From Lysobacteraceae bacterium (GTDB taxonomy: Bacteria > Pseudomonadota > Gammaproteobacteria > Xanthomonadales > Rhodanobacteraceae): 64,000 nucleotides of DNA. The notes beneath the pieces are model-generated. The model was given only the letters and a program-made list of their open reading frames with translations, had not been told where the DNA came from and made no database searches. The stretch spans positions 1 through 64,000 of the forward strand of contig JAGWPB010000004.1 in NCBI GenBank assembly GCA_028870665.1, in the 5' to 3' direction. Below are positions 55,132 through 64,000 of the stretch, piece by piece (within the stretch, counting starts at the first letter, position 1; each line of letters opens with the position of its first letter). A program made the translations under genes and the position numbers.

Positions 55132-56075
55132 GATCCCGAACCCCGAATCTCGCCTTCATCTTCCCGGGTCAAGGCTCGCAGGCGGTCGGCATGCTGGCCG
55201 AACTGGCCGCGGCGCACGCCGAGGTCAAGGCGACCTTTGACGAAGCCTCGGCCGGCGCCGGTCACGACCTCTGGGCGCTGGCGCAGCAGGGACCGGAGGG
55301 CGAGCTCAATCGCACCGAGAACACCCAGCCGGCGCTGCTTGCGGCGAGCGTGGCGGTGTGGCGGGTCTGGCTCAAGCGCGGTGGTGCGCGTCCGGCGCAA
55401 CTGGCCGGCCACAGCCTCGGCGAATACAGCGCACTGGTCTGCGCCGGCGCGCTGGGCCTGCACGACGCGGCGGCACTGGTCGCCGCGCGCGGTCGGCTGA
55501 TGCAGGCTGCCGTGCCGCCCGGCGTCGGCGCCATGGCCGCCGTGCTGGGCGGCGACGACGCGCAGATCGCCGCGGTCTGCACCGAGGTCGCCGGCAGCGA
55601 GATCGTCGCCCCGGCCAATTTCAATTCACCGGGGCAGGTGGTGATCGCCGGCCACGTCGCGGCCGTCGATCGTGCTCTGGCGCGGCTGGCCGAACTCGGG
55701 GTGCGCAAGGCGATCAAGCTCGCCGTGTCGGTGCCTTCGCATACGCTGTTGATGCGCGACGCGGCGGAGCAGCTGGCCGCGCTCATGGACAGCATCACCT
55801 GGGCCATGCCGGCGATCCCGGTGATCCAGAACGCTGACGCGCGTGCCCACGGGGATGTCGCCGGCATCCGCGATGCGTTGCGGCGGCAGCTCTACTTGCC
55901 GGTGCGCTGGACCGAGTGCGTGCAGGCCCTGGCCGCAGGCGGCACCGCGCGGCTGGCCGAGTGCGGCCCGGGCAAGGTGCTGACCGGGCTCGCCAGGCGG
56001 ATCGACAAGGCGCTGGACGCGCGCGCGCTGGGCACGCCAGCGGAACTCGATGCTGCCTGCGTCGCATGGGTCTAG
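55104..56075 (+). CDS. fabD: Malonyl-CoA:ACP transacylase FabD
   Basis: NLAFIFPGQGSQAVGMLAELAAAHAEVKATFDEAS...AGHSLGEYSALVCAGALGLHDAAALVAARGRLMQAAVPPGVGAMAAVLGGDD. Confidence 0.98.
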   Translation: MNAALAPSPGSRTPNLAFIFPGQGSQAVGMLAELAAAHAEVKATFDEASAGAGHDLWALAQQGPEGELNRTENTQPALLAASVAVWRVWLKRGGARPAQLAGHSLGEYSALVCAGALGLHDAAALVAARGRLMQAAVPPGVGAMAAVLGGDDAQIAAVCTEVAGSEIVAPANFNSPGQVVIAGHVAAVDRALARLAELGVRKAIKLAVSVPSHTLLMRDAAEQLAALMDSITWAMPAIPVIQNADARAHGDVAGIRDALRRQLYLPVRWTECVQALAAGGTARLAECGPGKVLTGLARRIDKALDARALGTPAELDAACVAWV

Positions 56076-56249
56076 GGCTGCTGCAATTTTGCGAAAAGGA
56101 CGGATTCCGGCTTCCCCGGGGACGACGGGCCGAGCTCGGCGCGGAACTGCCGTGGCTCGGGATCGCGGCAGATCGGCCTGATTCTTCAGCATTACCCGAG
56201 TCCTGAGTCTCGCGCACACTTCCCGCCCCGCACCTTCCGGAGCCCATGC

Positions 56250-56993
56250 ATGAACATTTCTCTCGCTGGTGAAATTGCGCTTGTCACCGGCGCCAGTCGC
56301 GGCATCGGCGCGGCGATTGCCGACGAGCTGGCCGCGCAAGGCGCCCGCGTCATCGGCACCGCGACCACCATGGCCGGCGCGCAGGCCATCACGGATCGGC
56401 TGGCATCGCACGGCGGCAGCGGCCGCGCGCTGAATGTCACCGACAGTGCCGCCGTCGAGGCGCTGATCGAGGGCATCGTCAAGGAGTTCGGCGGCCTCTC
56501 GATCCTGGTCAACAACGCCGGCATCACCCGCGATCAGCTGCTGATGCGCATGAAGGACGAGGACTGGCAAGCCATCCTCGACACCAATCTCAGCTCGGTC
56601 TATCGCACCTCGAAGGCGGTGCTGCGCACGATGATGAAGGCACGCAAGGGCCGCATCATCAACATCGCCTCCGTGGTCGGCGTCACCGGCAATCCGGGGC
56701 AGACCAACTACGCCGCGGCCAAGGCCGGTATCATCGCGTTCTCGAAGTCGCTGGCGCGCGAGATCGGCTCGCGCGGCATCACCGTCAACGTGGTCGCGCC
56801 GGGCTTCATCGACACCGACATGACCCGCGCGCTGTCGGACGAACAGCGCAAGGGCCTGGAGGGCCAGATCGCGCTGGGTCGGCTGGGGCAGCCCGCCGAC
56901 ATCGCGCAGGCGGTGGCTTTCCTGGCTTCACCGGCCGCGGCCTATATCAGCGGCGAGACCATGCACGTCAACGGTGGCATGTACATGGCCTGA
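56250..56993 (+). CDS. fabG: 3-oxoacyl-ACP reductase FabG
   Basis: EIALVTGASRGIGAAIADELAAQGARVIGTATTMAGAQAI...NNAGITRDQLLMRMKDEDWQAILDTNLSSVYRTSKAVLRTMMKARKGRIINIASVVGVTGNPGQTNYAAAKAG. Confidence 0.98.
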   Translation: MNISLAGEIALVTGASRGIGAAIADELAAQGARVIGTATTMAGAQAITDRLASHGGSGRALNVTDSAAVEALIEGIVKEFGGLSILVNNAGITRDQLLMRMKDEDWQAILDTNLSSVYRTSKAVLRTMMKARKGRIINIASVVGVTGNPGQTNYAAAKAGIIAFSKSLAREIGSRGITVNVVAPGFIDTDMTRALSDEQRKGLEGQIALGRLGQPADIAQAVAFLASPAAAYISGETMHVNGGMYMA

Positions 56994-57065
56994 CAGCCAG
57001 ATGCACATGCTTGTTGAGGCGATTTCGAGCCGCCTGCGTCGAATCGCCGGCACCCTCACGCGGCG

Positions 57066-57095
57066 TTGGCGGCACCTGCACTTTCAATCTACAAT
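57066..57095 (+). promoter_or_regulatory. Putative sigma70 promoter of acpP
   Basis: TTGGCG-N18-TACAAT, 33 nt upstream of the acpP ATG. Confidence 0.5.
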
Positions 57096-57128
57096 GCGCA
57101 AGTTTTTTTCCGGGAGGACAACATACCC

Positions 57129-57368
57129 ATGAGCACCATCGAAGAGCGCGTCAAGAAGATCGTCGTCGAGCAGCTTGGCGTGAAAGAGGAGGAGGTCACC
57201 CCGAGCTCGTCGTTCGTCGACGACCTCGGCGCCGACTCGCTCGACACCGTGGAACTGGTGATGGCGCTCGAGGAGGAGTTCGAGTGCGAGATCCCGGACG
57301 AGGAAGCCGAGAAGATCACCACCGTGCAGCAGGCGGTGGATTACATCAAGGCACACGTCAAGGCCTGA
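57129..57368 (+). CDS. acpP: Acyl carrier protein
   Basis: [82 protein letters not shown] phosphopantetheine site. Confidence 0.99.
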   Translation: MSTIEERVKKIVVEQLGVKEEEVTPSSSFVDDLGADSLDTVELVMALEEEFECEIPDEEAEKITTVQQAVDYIKAHVKA

Positions 57369-57418
57369 GCCGCTGCGGTTGCGGCGTGCCGCAGGCCGCC
57401 GGATGCCGAACGGACTTC

Positions 57419-57452
57419 CGAAAGCTGCGCCGTCCGGCGCAGCTTTCGTTTT
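57419..57452 (+). terminator. Rho-independent terminator between acpP and fabF
   Basis: CGAAAGCTGCGCC-GTCC-GGCGCAGCTTTCG-TTTT, perfect 13-bp stem. Confidence 0.85.
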
Positions 57453-57509
57453 GGGCTGCGGAAACCTGCGTCGGCGTATGGTCACCGGCGCCCAGCAAAG
57501 GCGATCAGC

Positions 57510-58748
57510 ATGAGCAAGCGACGCATCGTGGTCACCGGTCTCGGCATCATCTCGCCGGTGGGCAATGACGTGGCCAGCGCCTGGGCCAGCATCATCGGCG
57601 GCCGCAGCGGCATCGGCGCGCTGACGCATTTCGATGCCGCCGCCTACCCGACGCGCATCGCCGGCGAGGTGCACGGGTTCGACCCCGCGCAGTACGTCCC
57701 GCCCAAGGACGTCAAGAAGATGGACCCGTTCATCCACTACGGCATCGCCGCGGGCATGCAGGCGCTGCGCGATTCGGGGCTGGCGGTCGGCGCGGACAAC
57801 GCCGAGCGCATCGGCGTCGCGGTCGGCGCCGGCATCGGCGGCATCGCCACCATCGAACGCACCAGTCTGACCCTGCACGAAGGCGGCCCGCGCAAGATCT
57901 CGCCGTTCTTCGTGCCCAGCTCGATCATCAACATGATCTCCGGCAACCTGTCGATCATGCTGGGCCTGAAGGGGCCCAACATCGCCTGCGTCACTGCCTG
58001 CACCACGGCCACCCACAACATCGGCCTGGCGATGCGCACCATCCAGTACGGCGATGCCGACGTGATGCTGGCCGGCGGCGCCGAGTACGCGACCACCGGT
58101 GTGGCGATGGGCGGTTTCTGCTCGGCGCGCGCGATGTCCACCCGCAACGACGAGCCGCAGCGGGCCAGCCGACCCTGGGATCGTGATCGTGACGGCTTCG
58201 TGCTCTCCGACGGCGCCGGCGTGCTGCTGCTGGAGGAGTACGAGCATGCACGTCGGCGCGGTGCGCGCATCTACTGCGAGCTGGTGGGTTTCGGCATGAG
58301 CGGGGATGCCCATCACATCACCGCCCCGAGCGAGAACGGCGAAGGGGCGGCGCGCTGCATGGGCAATGCCATCCGCGACGCCGGGATCAACCCGCAACAG
58401 GTGCAGTACATCAACGCCCACGGCACCTCGACGCAACTGGGCGACCGGGGCGAGGTCGATGCCGCCAAGACCGTGTTCGGCGATCACGCCAGGCGCCTGA
58501 TGATGAGCTCGACCAAGTCGATGACGGGTCATCTGCTGGGCGCCGCCGGCGGCGTCGAGGCGATCTTCACCGCGCTGGCCATCCACGACGGCGTGATTCC
58601 GCCGACCATCAACCTGGACGTGCCCGGCGAAGGCTGCGACCTGGATTTCGTGCCGCACACGGCGCGCCAGGCACGAATCGACATCGCGCTATCCAACTCG
58701 TTCGGTTTCGGCGGTACCAACGGCACCCTGGTGTTCCGTCGCCTCTGA
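57510..58748 (+). CDS. fabF: 3-oxoacyl-ACP synthase II FabF
   Basis: [54 protein letters not shown]...[34 protein letters not shown]...[17 protein letters not shown]. Confidence 0.98.
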   Translation: MSKRRIVVTGLGIISPVGNDVASAWASIIGGRSGIGALTHFDAAAYPTRIAGEVHGFDPAQYVPPKDVKKMDPFIHYGIAAGMQALRDSGLAVGADNAERIGVAVGAGIGGIATIERTSLTLHEGGPRKISPFFVPSSIINMISGNLSIMLGLKGPNIACVTACTTATHNIGLAMRTIQYGDADVMLAGGAEYATTGVAMGGFCSARAMSTRNDEPQRASRPWDRDRDGFVLSDGAGVLLLEEYEHARRRGARIYCELVGFGMSGDAHHITAPSENGEGAARCMGNAIRDAGINPQQVQYINAHGTSTQLGDRGEVDAAKTVFGDHARRLMMSSTKSMTGHLLGAAGGVEAIFTALAIHDGVIPPTINLDVPGEGCDLDFVPHTARQARIDIALSNSFGFGGTNGTLVFRRL

Positions 58749-58758
58749 GCGTGCCGGC

Positions 58759-60132
58759 ATGGATGCGCCGGTGCGCTGCCTGCCCGGTACCCGCGACCTG
58801 CTGGCCTTGGCCGCGGCGCGGCCGCAGCGCTATCCGGGATTGCTGCAGAGCGTCGCTCGCGGCGCGTCCCCGTCGCGCTGGGACATCCTGCCGGCGTTTC
58901 CGCAGGCCGAGCTGAGACTCGATGTCGATGGCCGGGTGCGCGACGGAGAGGGCCGGATCCGCAGCGGGCGTTTCCTCGATGTGCTGGACGCCGACTGGCA
59001 ACGCGAGCGGGCGGCCGCAGCGGATGCTCCGCAAGCCGCCGAGCTGCCGTTCCGCGGCGGCTGGCTGCTGTATCTGGGTTACGAGCTGGCGGCGCAGATC
59101 GAGCCGCGGCTGCGCCTGCCTGCGGCGACGGATCGTCTCGCCCCGACCGCGCTGGCGCTGCGCTGTCCGGCGGCGGTGCTGGTCGATCACGCGCATGATC
59201 GCACCCTGATCGTCGCCGAGCGCGGGCACGCGCACCGGCTCGATGCGCTGGCGGAGGACCTGGCGCGGGCCGATCATGCCGCCGTCGTGGCGACGCTGCC
59301 CGTGTTGCGGTCGCTGGATGAAGAGCCGCCCGCGCGCTTTCTCGACGGCGTGGCGCGCATTCACGCGTATCTGCGCGCCGGCGACGTGTTCCAGGTCAAT
59401 CTCTCGCGCATCTGGAGGGCACGTTTTGCGATTGCGCCCACGCCGTCCGCGCTCTACGCGGCCCTGCGGCGCGCCAATCCGGCGCCGTTCGCGGGCCTGC
59501 TGCAGTGGCGCGGGTGGGCACTGGCAAGCTCCTCGCCCGAACGCCTGGTCCAGGTGCGCGGCGCGACGGTGCAGACCCGTCCGATCGCCGGCACCCGCCC
59601 GCGCCTTCCCGGCGACGATGACGCGGCGCGCATGCGCGAGCTGGCGGACCATCCCAAGGAGCGCGCCGAGCATGTGATGCTGATCGATCTCGAGCGCAAT
59701 GATCTCGGCCGCGTCTGCGTGCCGGGCTCGGTGGCGGTGGATGAGCTGATGACGGTCGAGAGCTACGCGCACGTCCATCACATCGTCTCCAATGTGCGCG
59801 GCCGACTGCATGCCGGCGCGACCCCGGGACAGGTGATCGCCGCCACGTTCCCGGGCGGCACCATCACCGGCTGCCCCAAGGTGCGCTGCATGGAAATCAT
59901 CGCCGAACTCGAGGCCGCGGGCCGCGGACCCTACACGGGCGCGCTCGGCTACCTCGATCGCAGCGGTGATCTCGATCTGAGCATCCTGATCCGGACCCTG
60001 GAATCACGCGACACGACGGTGCAGCTGCGCGCCGGCGCCGGCATCGTCGCCGACTCCGATGCCGCGCACGAGCTGGCCGAAACGCGGCACAAGGCGCACG
60101 GCCTGCTGCGCGCGCTGGGTGTCGGCGCATGA
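58759..60132 (+). CDS. pabB: Aminodeoxychorismate synthase component I
   Basis: IHAYLRAGDVFQVNLSRIWRARF...SSSPERLVQVRGATVQTRPIAGTRPRLPGDD...HVMLIDLERNDLGRVCVPGSV...FPGGTITGCPKVRCMEIIAELEAAGRGPYTGALGYLDRSGDLDLSILIRTL; followed by pabC. Confidence 0.93.
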   Translation: MDAPVRCLPGTRDLLALAAARPQRYPGLLQSVARGASPSRWDILPAFPQAELRLDVDGRVRDGEGRIRSGRFLDVLDADWQRERAAAADAPQAAELPFRGGWLLYLGYELAAQIEPRLRLPAATDRLAPTALALRCPAAVLVDHAHDRTLIVAERGHAHRLDALAEDLARADHAAVVATLPVLRSLDEEPPARFLDGVARIHAYLRAGDVFQVNLSRIWRARFAIAPTPSALYAALRRANPAPFAGLLQWRGWALASSSPERLVQVRGATVQTRPIAGTRPRLPGDDDAARMRELADHPKERAEHVMLIDLERNDLGRVCVPGSVAVDELMTVESYAHVHHIVSNVRGRLHAGATPGQVIAATFPGGTITGCPKVRCMEIIAELEAAGRGPYTGALGYLDRSGDLDLSILIRTLESRDTTVQLRAGAGIVADSDAAHELAETRHKAHGLLRALGVGA

Positions 60133-60953
60133 ACGCACGTGTGCTGGTGGATGGCGCTGCCGATGGGTCCGTGCCGGTGCTCGACCGCGGCCTGCTTTAC
60201 GGTGACGGGCTGTTCGAAACCGTGCTGTACGTGGACGGCCGGGCGCCGCTGTGGTCGCGGCACATGATGCGGCTGGCCGTCGGTTGCGAACGGCTGGCGC
60301 TGCCGCTGCCCGATCCGGCATTGCTCGCCGCCGAGGCGGCGCGGGTGATCGACGCGCGCGGGCGCGCGGTGTTGCGCATCACGCTGACCCGCGGCATGGG
60401 TGCGCGTGGCTATGCTCCGCCCGAACGCGTGCAGGCGACCCGCATCGTCGCCGCGTTTGCCGCGCCGGGCATCGCGGCGCATTGGTATGCCGCCGGAATC
60501 CGGTTACGCTTCTGCGACACGCGCCTTGCCCTGCAGCCGCGGCTCGCGGGCATCAAGCACCTCAATCGCCTGGAGCAGGTGCTGGCGCGTGCCGAATGGA
60601 ACGACCCCGCGATCGCGGAGGGCCTGATGCTCGACACCGAAGGACGCGTGATTGCCGCCACCGCTGCCAATCTGTTCGCGGTGATCGACGGTCGTTTGTG
60701 CACGCCGCGGCTCGACCGCTGCGGCGTGGCGGGTGTCGCCCGCGCCGAGGTCATGGCGCAGCTGCCGACGGCGGAGCGGGATCTCGATCCCGCCGTGCTG
60801 GTTCGATCCAGCGAGATCTTCCTGACTTCCGCCGTGCGCGGCGTGCTCCCGGTGACGACGCTCGCGGAGCGTGCGTTCGCGGTCGGGCCGGTGACGCGCG
60901 CGCTGCAGGCGCATTGGCGCACGCTGGGCCTGCTGCCGGAGGGCATGGCATGA
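60129..60953 (+). CDS. pabC: Aminodeoxychorismate lyase
   Basis: VPVLDRGLLYGDGLFETVLYVDGRAPLWSRHMMRLAVGCERLALPLPD...GIKHLNRLEQVLARAEWNDPAIAEGLMLDTEGRVIAATAANLFAVIDGRLCTP. Confidence 0.95.
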   Translation: MNARVLVDGAADGSVPVLDRGLLYGDGLFETVLYVDGRAPLWSRHMMRLAVGCERLALPLPDPALLAAEAARVIDARGRAVLRITLTRGMGARGYAPPERVQATRIVAAFAAPGIAAHWYAAGIRLRFCDTRLALQPRLAGIKHLNRLEQVLARAEWNDPAIAEGLMLDTEGRVIAATAANLFAVIDGRLCTPRLDRCGVAGVARAEVMAQLPTAERDLDPAVLVRSSEIFLTSAVRGVLPVTTLAERAFAVGPVTRALQAHWRTLGLLPEGMA

Positions 60954-61987
60954 GCCGTCACGGCGCATGGCGTATCGGTCTGGTCGCGGTTGCCGGATTG
61001 CTGGCGCTGGCGGTCGCGGCCGGCGCCTGGGTCTATCACGACTATCGCCGGTTTGCGGCGGCCCCGCTGGCGATCGGCGCCAGCGCGCAGACCCTCGATG
61101 TGGCGCGCGGCACCAGCCTGCGCGGCATCGTCGCCGAGCTGCGGCAGCGGCGCCTGACGGCCGCGCCGTGGCCCTACTGGCGTCTGCTGGCCACGGCGAT
61201 GGGTGTGTCCAGCCGGCTGCACGCCGGCGAATACGCGCTGGCACCCGGCACCACGCCGCGCTCGCTGCTGATGCAGATGGCCGAAGGCCGCGTGGTGCAG
61301 CACCTGTTCACGCTCGTCGACGGCTGGAACTTCGCCGAAGTGCGCGCGGCGCTGGCGCGGGCGCCCAGGCTGCGCCATCTCAGCGCCGGCATGAGCGCCG
61401 CCGCGATCGCGCAGGCGGTCGGCCTGCCGGCCGACCATCCCGATCCCGAGGGCTGGTTCCTGCCGCAGAGCTATGCCTACGTCATGGGCGACAGCGATCT
61501 CGATGTATTGCGGCGCGCGCATGCGGCCATGAACGCGCTGCTGGCCCGGTTGTGGCCCGCGCGCGCGCAAGGCCTGCCGCTGCAGACGCCCTATGACGCG
61601 CTGATCCTGGCCTCGATCGTCGAGAAGGAGACCGCGCAGCCCGACGAGCGCGCGCGCATCGCCGGCGTCTTCGAGCGTCGTCTGCGGATCGGCATGCGCC
61701 TGCAGACCGATCCCGCCGTGATCTACGGCATGGGCGCGACGTATCACGGCAACATCAGCAAGCGCGACCTCGAAACCGACACGCCCTACAACACCTATAC
61801 CCGCGGCGGGCTGCCACCGACGCCGATCGCGATGCCGGGCGAACCGGCCCTGGCGGCGGTGCTGCACCCCGCGGCCGGCAAGTCGCTGTATTTCGTCGCC
61901 AAGGGCGACGGCACGCACGTGTTCTCCGACACGCTCGAGGAACAGAACCGCGCGGTGGCGCTCTACCGGCTGCACCACAAGCCATGA
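60950..61987 (+). CDS. mltG: Endolytic murein transglycosylase MltG (YceG-like)
   Basis: AGEYALAPGTTPRSLLMQMAEGRVVQHLFTLVDGWNFAEVRAAL...YDALILASIVEKETAQPDERARIAGVFERRLRIGMRLQTDPAVIYGMG...TPYNTYTRGGLPPTPIAMPGEPALAAVLHPA. Confidence 0.96.
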   Translation: MSRHGAWRIGLVAVAGLLALAVAAGAWVYHDYRRFAAAPLAIGASAQTLDVARGTSLRGIVAELRQRRLTAAPWPYWRLLATAMGVSSRLHAGEYALAPGTTPRSLLMQMAEGRVVQHLFTLVDGWNFAEVRAALARAPRLRHLSAGMSAAAIAQAVGLPADHPDPEGWFLPQSYAYVMGDSDLDVLRRAHAAMNALLARLWPARAQGLPLQTPYDALILASIVEKETAQPDERARIAGVFERRLRIGMRLQTDPAVIYGMGATYHGNISKRDLETDTPYNTYTRGGLPPTPIAMPGEPALAAVLHPAAGKSLYFVAKGDGTHVFSDTLEEQNRAVALYRLHHKP

Positions 61988-62625
61988 GCCGCGGACGCCT
62001 GATCACGCTGGAGGGCGGCGAGGGCGCCGGCAAGAGCACGCTGCTGGCAGGCCTGCGTGCGCGTCTCGAGGCGCACGGTGTAGCTCTCGTGCTGCCGCTG
62101 CCGCGCGAGCCGGGCGGCACCGAGCTGGGTGAAACCGTGCGGGCGACACTGCTCGATCATGCGTTCCGAGGCATGTCGCCGGAAGCGGAGCTGCTGCTGA
62201 TGTTCGCAGCGCGCGCAGAACTGGTTCGCAAGGTGATCGTGCCGGCATTGGATGCGGGTCGTTGGGTCCTCTGTGATCGCTTCACCGACGCCAGCTACGC
62301 CTACCAGGGCGGCGGTCGCGGCCAGCCGTCCGAGCGCATCCGCGAACTCGAGCGCTGGGCGGCGCTGGACCTGCAGCCGGATCTGACCTTTCTGCTCGAC
62401 CTCAGCGTGGAGGAGGGGCGTGCGCGCAGGGGCGGGCGCGGCGATGCCGACCGCATCGAGAGCGAGGAGGATGCCTTCTTCGAGCGCGTGCATGCCGTTT
62501 ACCGTGCCCGCGCCGCCGCCGCGCCACAGCGCTTCCGCGTGCTCGACGCGCGCGCGCCGGCCGCCGCGGTGCTGGATGCCGCCTGGGCGGCGCTGCGCCC
62601 GCTGCTGGAGGATGGCGGGGCATGA
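61984..62625 (+). CDS. tmk: Thymidylate kinase
   Basis: MSRGRLITLEGGEGAGKSTLLAGLRARLEAHGVALVLPLPREPGGTELGETVRATLLD...LCDRFTDASYAYQGGGRG. Confidence 0.98.
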   Translation: MSRGRLITLEGGEGAGKSTLLAGLRARLEAHGVALVLPLPREPGGTELGETVRATLLDHAFRGMSPEAELLLMFAARAELVRKVIVPALDAGRWVLCDRFTDASYAYQGGGRGQPSERIRELERWAALDLQPDLTFLLDLSVEEGRARRGGRGDADRIESEEDAFFERVHAVYRARAAAAPQRFRVLDARAPAAAVLDAAWAALRPLLEDGGA

Positions 62626-63563
62626 TCGCGCCGCCCTGGCATGCCGAACCGTGGGCGCAGATGCAGGGCCGCCTGGCGGCCGGGCGCATGCCGCATGCGC
62701 TGCTGCTCACCGGCCCCGCCGGGGTCGGCAAGCGGGCGTTCGCCGAGCGTCTGGCGCAGCGCCTGCTGTGCACCGCGCCGACGGCGGACGGCGAGGCTTG
62801 CGGCCGCTGTCGCGGCTGCGTGCTGTATGGGGCCGGCACGCATCCCGACCTGTTGCGGATCGGCCTGGAAACCAATCGCGAGGGCAAGCCGCGCAGCGAG
62901 ATCGTGATCGACCAGGTGCGGCGCCTGTGCGACCGGCTGGTGTTGTCCAGCCAGTTCGGCGGCTGGAAGGTGGCAGTGCTGGATCCGGCCGACGCGCTCA
63001 ATGCCGCCGCTGCCAACGCCCTGCTGAAAACGCTGGAGGAGCCGACCCGCGACGCGCTGCTGCTGCTGCTCGCCGATGCGCCGATGCGGCTTCCGGCGAC
63101 CATCCGCAGCCGCTGCCAACGGCTGCCGTTTCGCGTGCCGGCGCGCGCGCCGGCGCAAGCCTGGCTGGTCGCGCAGGCGCTGCCGGATGCGGCGGCCGCG
63201 CTCGATGCGGCGGCTGGCAATCCCGGTCTCGCATTGCGTCACGCGGCGGACGGCGCGCTCGCGCGACGCGAGGCGGTGCGTCGTGATCTGGCCGCTCTGG
63301 TCGGCGGCCGTGCCGACGCGCAGTCGCTGGCGCACGGATGGCAGCAGGATGACCCGGCACAGCGACTCTGGTTCGCGGCGCAGGCCTTGGCCGACGAGCT
63401 GCGCGCGCGGGCGGCGGGTCGGCGCGGTCCGCTCGGTGGCCGTACCGACGCGGCGACGCTGGGCGCACTCTATGCGCAGGCCAATCATGCTCGCGAGCTG
63501 CTGCGCGGACCGCTGCGCGGCGAGCTGGTCCTGCTGGACCTGCTCAGCCGGCGCTGGACCTGA
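62622..63563 (+). CDS. holB: DNA polymerase III delta' subunit
   Basis: MPHALLLTGPAGVGKRAFAERLAQRLLCTAPTADGEACGRCRGCVLYGAGTHPDLLRI...EIVIDQVRRLCDRLVLSSQFGGWKVAVLDPADALNAAAANALLKTLEEPTRDALLLL. Confidence 0.96.
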   Translation: MIAPPWHAEPWAQMQGRLAAGRMPHALLLTGPAGVGKRAFAERLAQRLLCTAPTADGEACGRCRGCVLYGAGTHPDLLRIGLETNREGKPRSEIVIDQVRRLCDRLVLSSQFGGWKVAVLDPADALNAAAANALLKTLEEPTRDALLLLLADAPMRLPATIRSRCQRLPFRVPARAPAQAWLVAQALPDAAAALDAAAGNPGLALRHAADGALARREAVRRDLAALVGGRADAQSLAHGWQQDDPAQRLWFAAQALADELRARAAGRRGPLGGRTDAATLGALYAQANHARELLRGPLRGELVLLDLLSRRWT

Positions 63564-63642
63564 ACGTGCGGCGTCCTGTCTGCGCTGCACGCGCATGGCT
63601 GATGTACGCTGCCGGCCTCGGACACGGTCGGGGTTGATCGCG

Positions 63643-64000
63643 TGCAATCGCTCTCCAGCATCGAACGCCTGTGCGCGGCGACAGATGCCGCGCTGGCGGT
63701 GGTCGCGCCGCATCCCGATGACGAGACGCTGGCGGCGGGCGGGCTGCTGCTGCGCGCAACCGCGGCCGGTGCACGCACCGTCGTCCTGCTGTTGACCGAC
63801 GGCGACAACAACCCCTGGCCGCAGCGCTGGATGGAACGTCGTCTGCGCATCGGGCCTGCGGCGCGTGCGCGCTGGGCGCGGCGGCGGCGCGCCGAGGCCA
63901 GCGCGGCACTGGACCAGCTTGGCGTATCGCCCGAGCAGCTCGTTGCGTTCGGCTGGGAGGATCTCGGTATCAGCGCGCGGCTGCTCGGGGACACGGCCGC
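63643..64000 (+). CDS. PIG-L/LmbE-family deacetylase (truncated by window end)
   Basis: GTG start; VQSLSSIERLCAATDAALAVVAPHPDDETLAAGGLLLRATAAGARTVVLLLTDGDNNPWPQRW...; the HPDDE motif is diagnostic. Open to the window edge, so not in the ORF track. Confidence 0.88.

Overview
This window is an ordinary-looking, GC-rich gammaproteobacterial chromosome segment. Gene order and protein families suggest Xanthomonadales/Lysobacterales-like, which is an inference. It is almost entirely housekeeping genes. Left to right: a truncated type I restriction-modification hsdM at the window edge; ssrA (tmRNA) and smpB; ratA, rnfH, bamE, fur; a divergent MASE1-type histidine kinase / LuxR-type regulator pair; recN; hrcA-grpE-dnaK-[TMEM175-like channel]-dnaJ; a PAP2 protein and a TPR-like protein; ligA; epmA; a secreted two-domain hypothetical; an MFS transporter; a DUF2461 protein; sbcB; orn; a GT9 glycosyltransferase, kdkA and an MBL-fold protein; moaA-C-D-E; a five-tRNA operon; tig-clpP-clpX-lon-hup; two tRNAs; ppiD; fabI; mltD; gloB-methyltransferase-rnhA-dnaQ; a PP2C phosphatase; tRNA-Ser; a fatty acid hydroxylase; an Slp-like lipoprotein; a TgpA-like transglutaminase/DUF58/MoxR operon; a GT39-like protein; maf; yceD-rpmF-fabH-fabD-fabG-acpP-fabF-pabB-pabC-mltG-tmk-holB; and a truncated PIG-L deacetylase. 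I found no CRISPR array, transposase, rRNA or prophage genes. I did not find a convincing undescribed multi-gene system. The points most worth a second look are: a TMEM175-like channel gene between dnaK and dnaJ with perfect hairpins on both sides; a GC-rich inverted repeat whose right arm is translated as the FabD N-terminus; a tRNA-Arg whose encoded 3' end is CTA instead of CCA; overlapping alternative hairpins between moaA and moaC; a secreted protein with two apparently related domains; and hsdM just beyond the ssrA 3' end, a classic integration hotspot. All calls come from reading the sequence and supplied translations; no database search was run.
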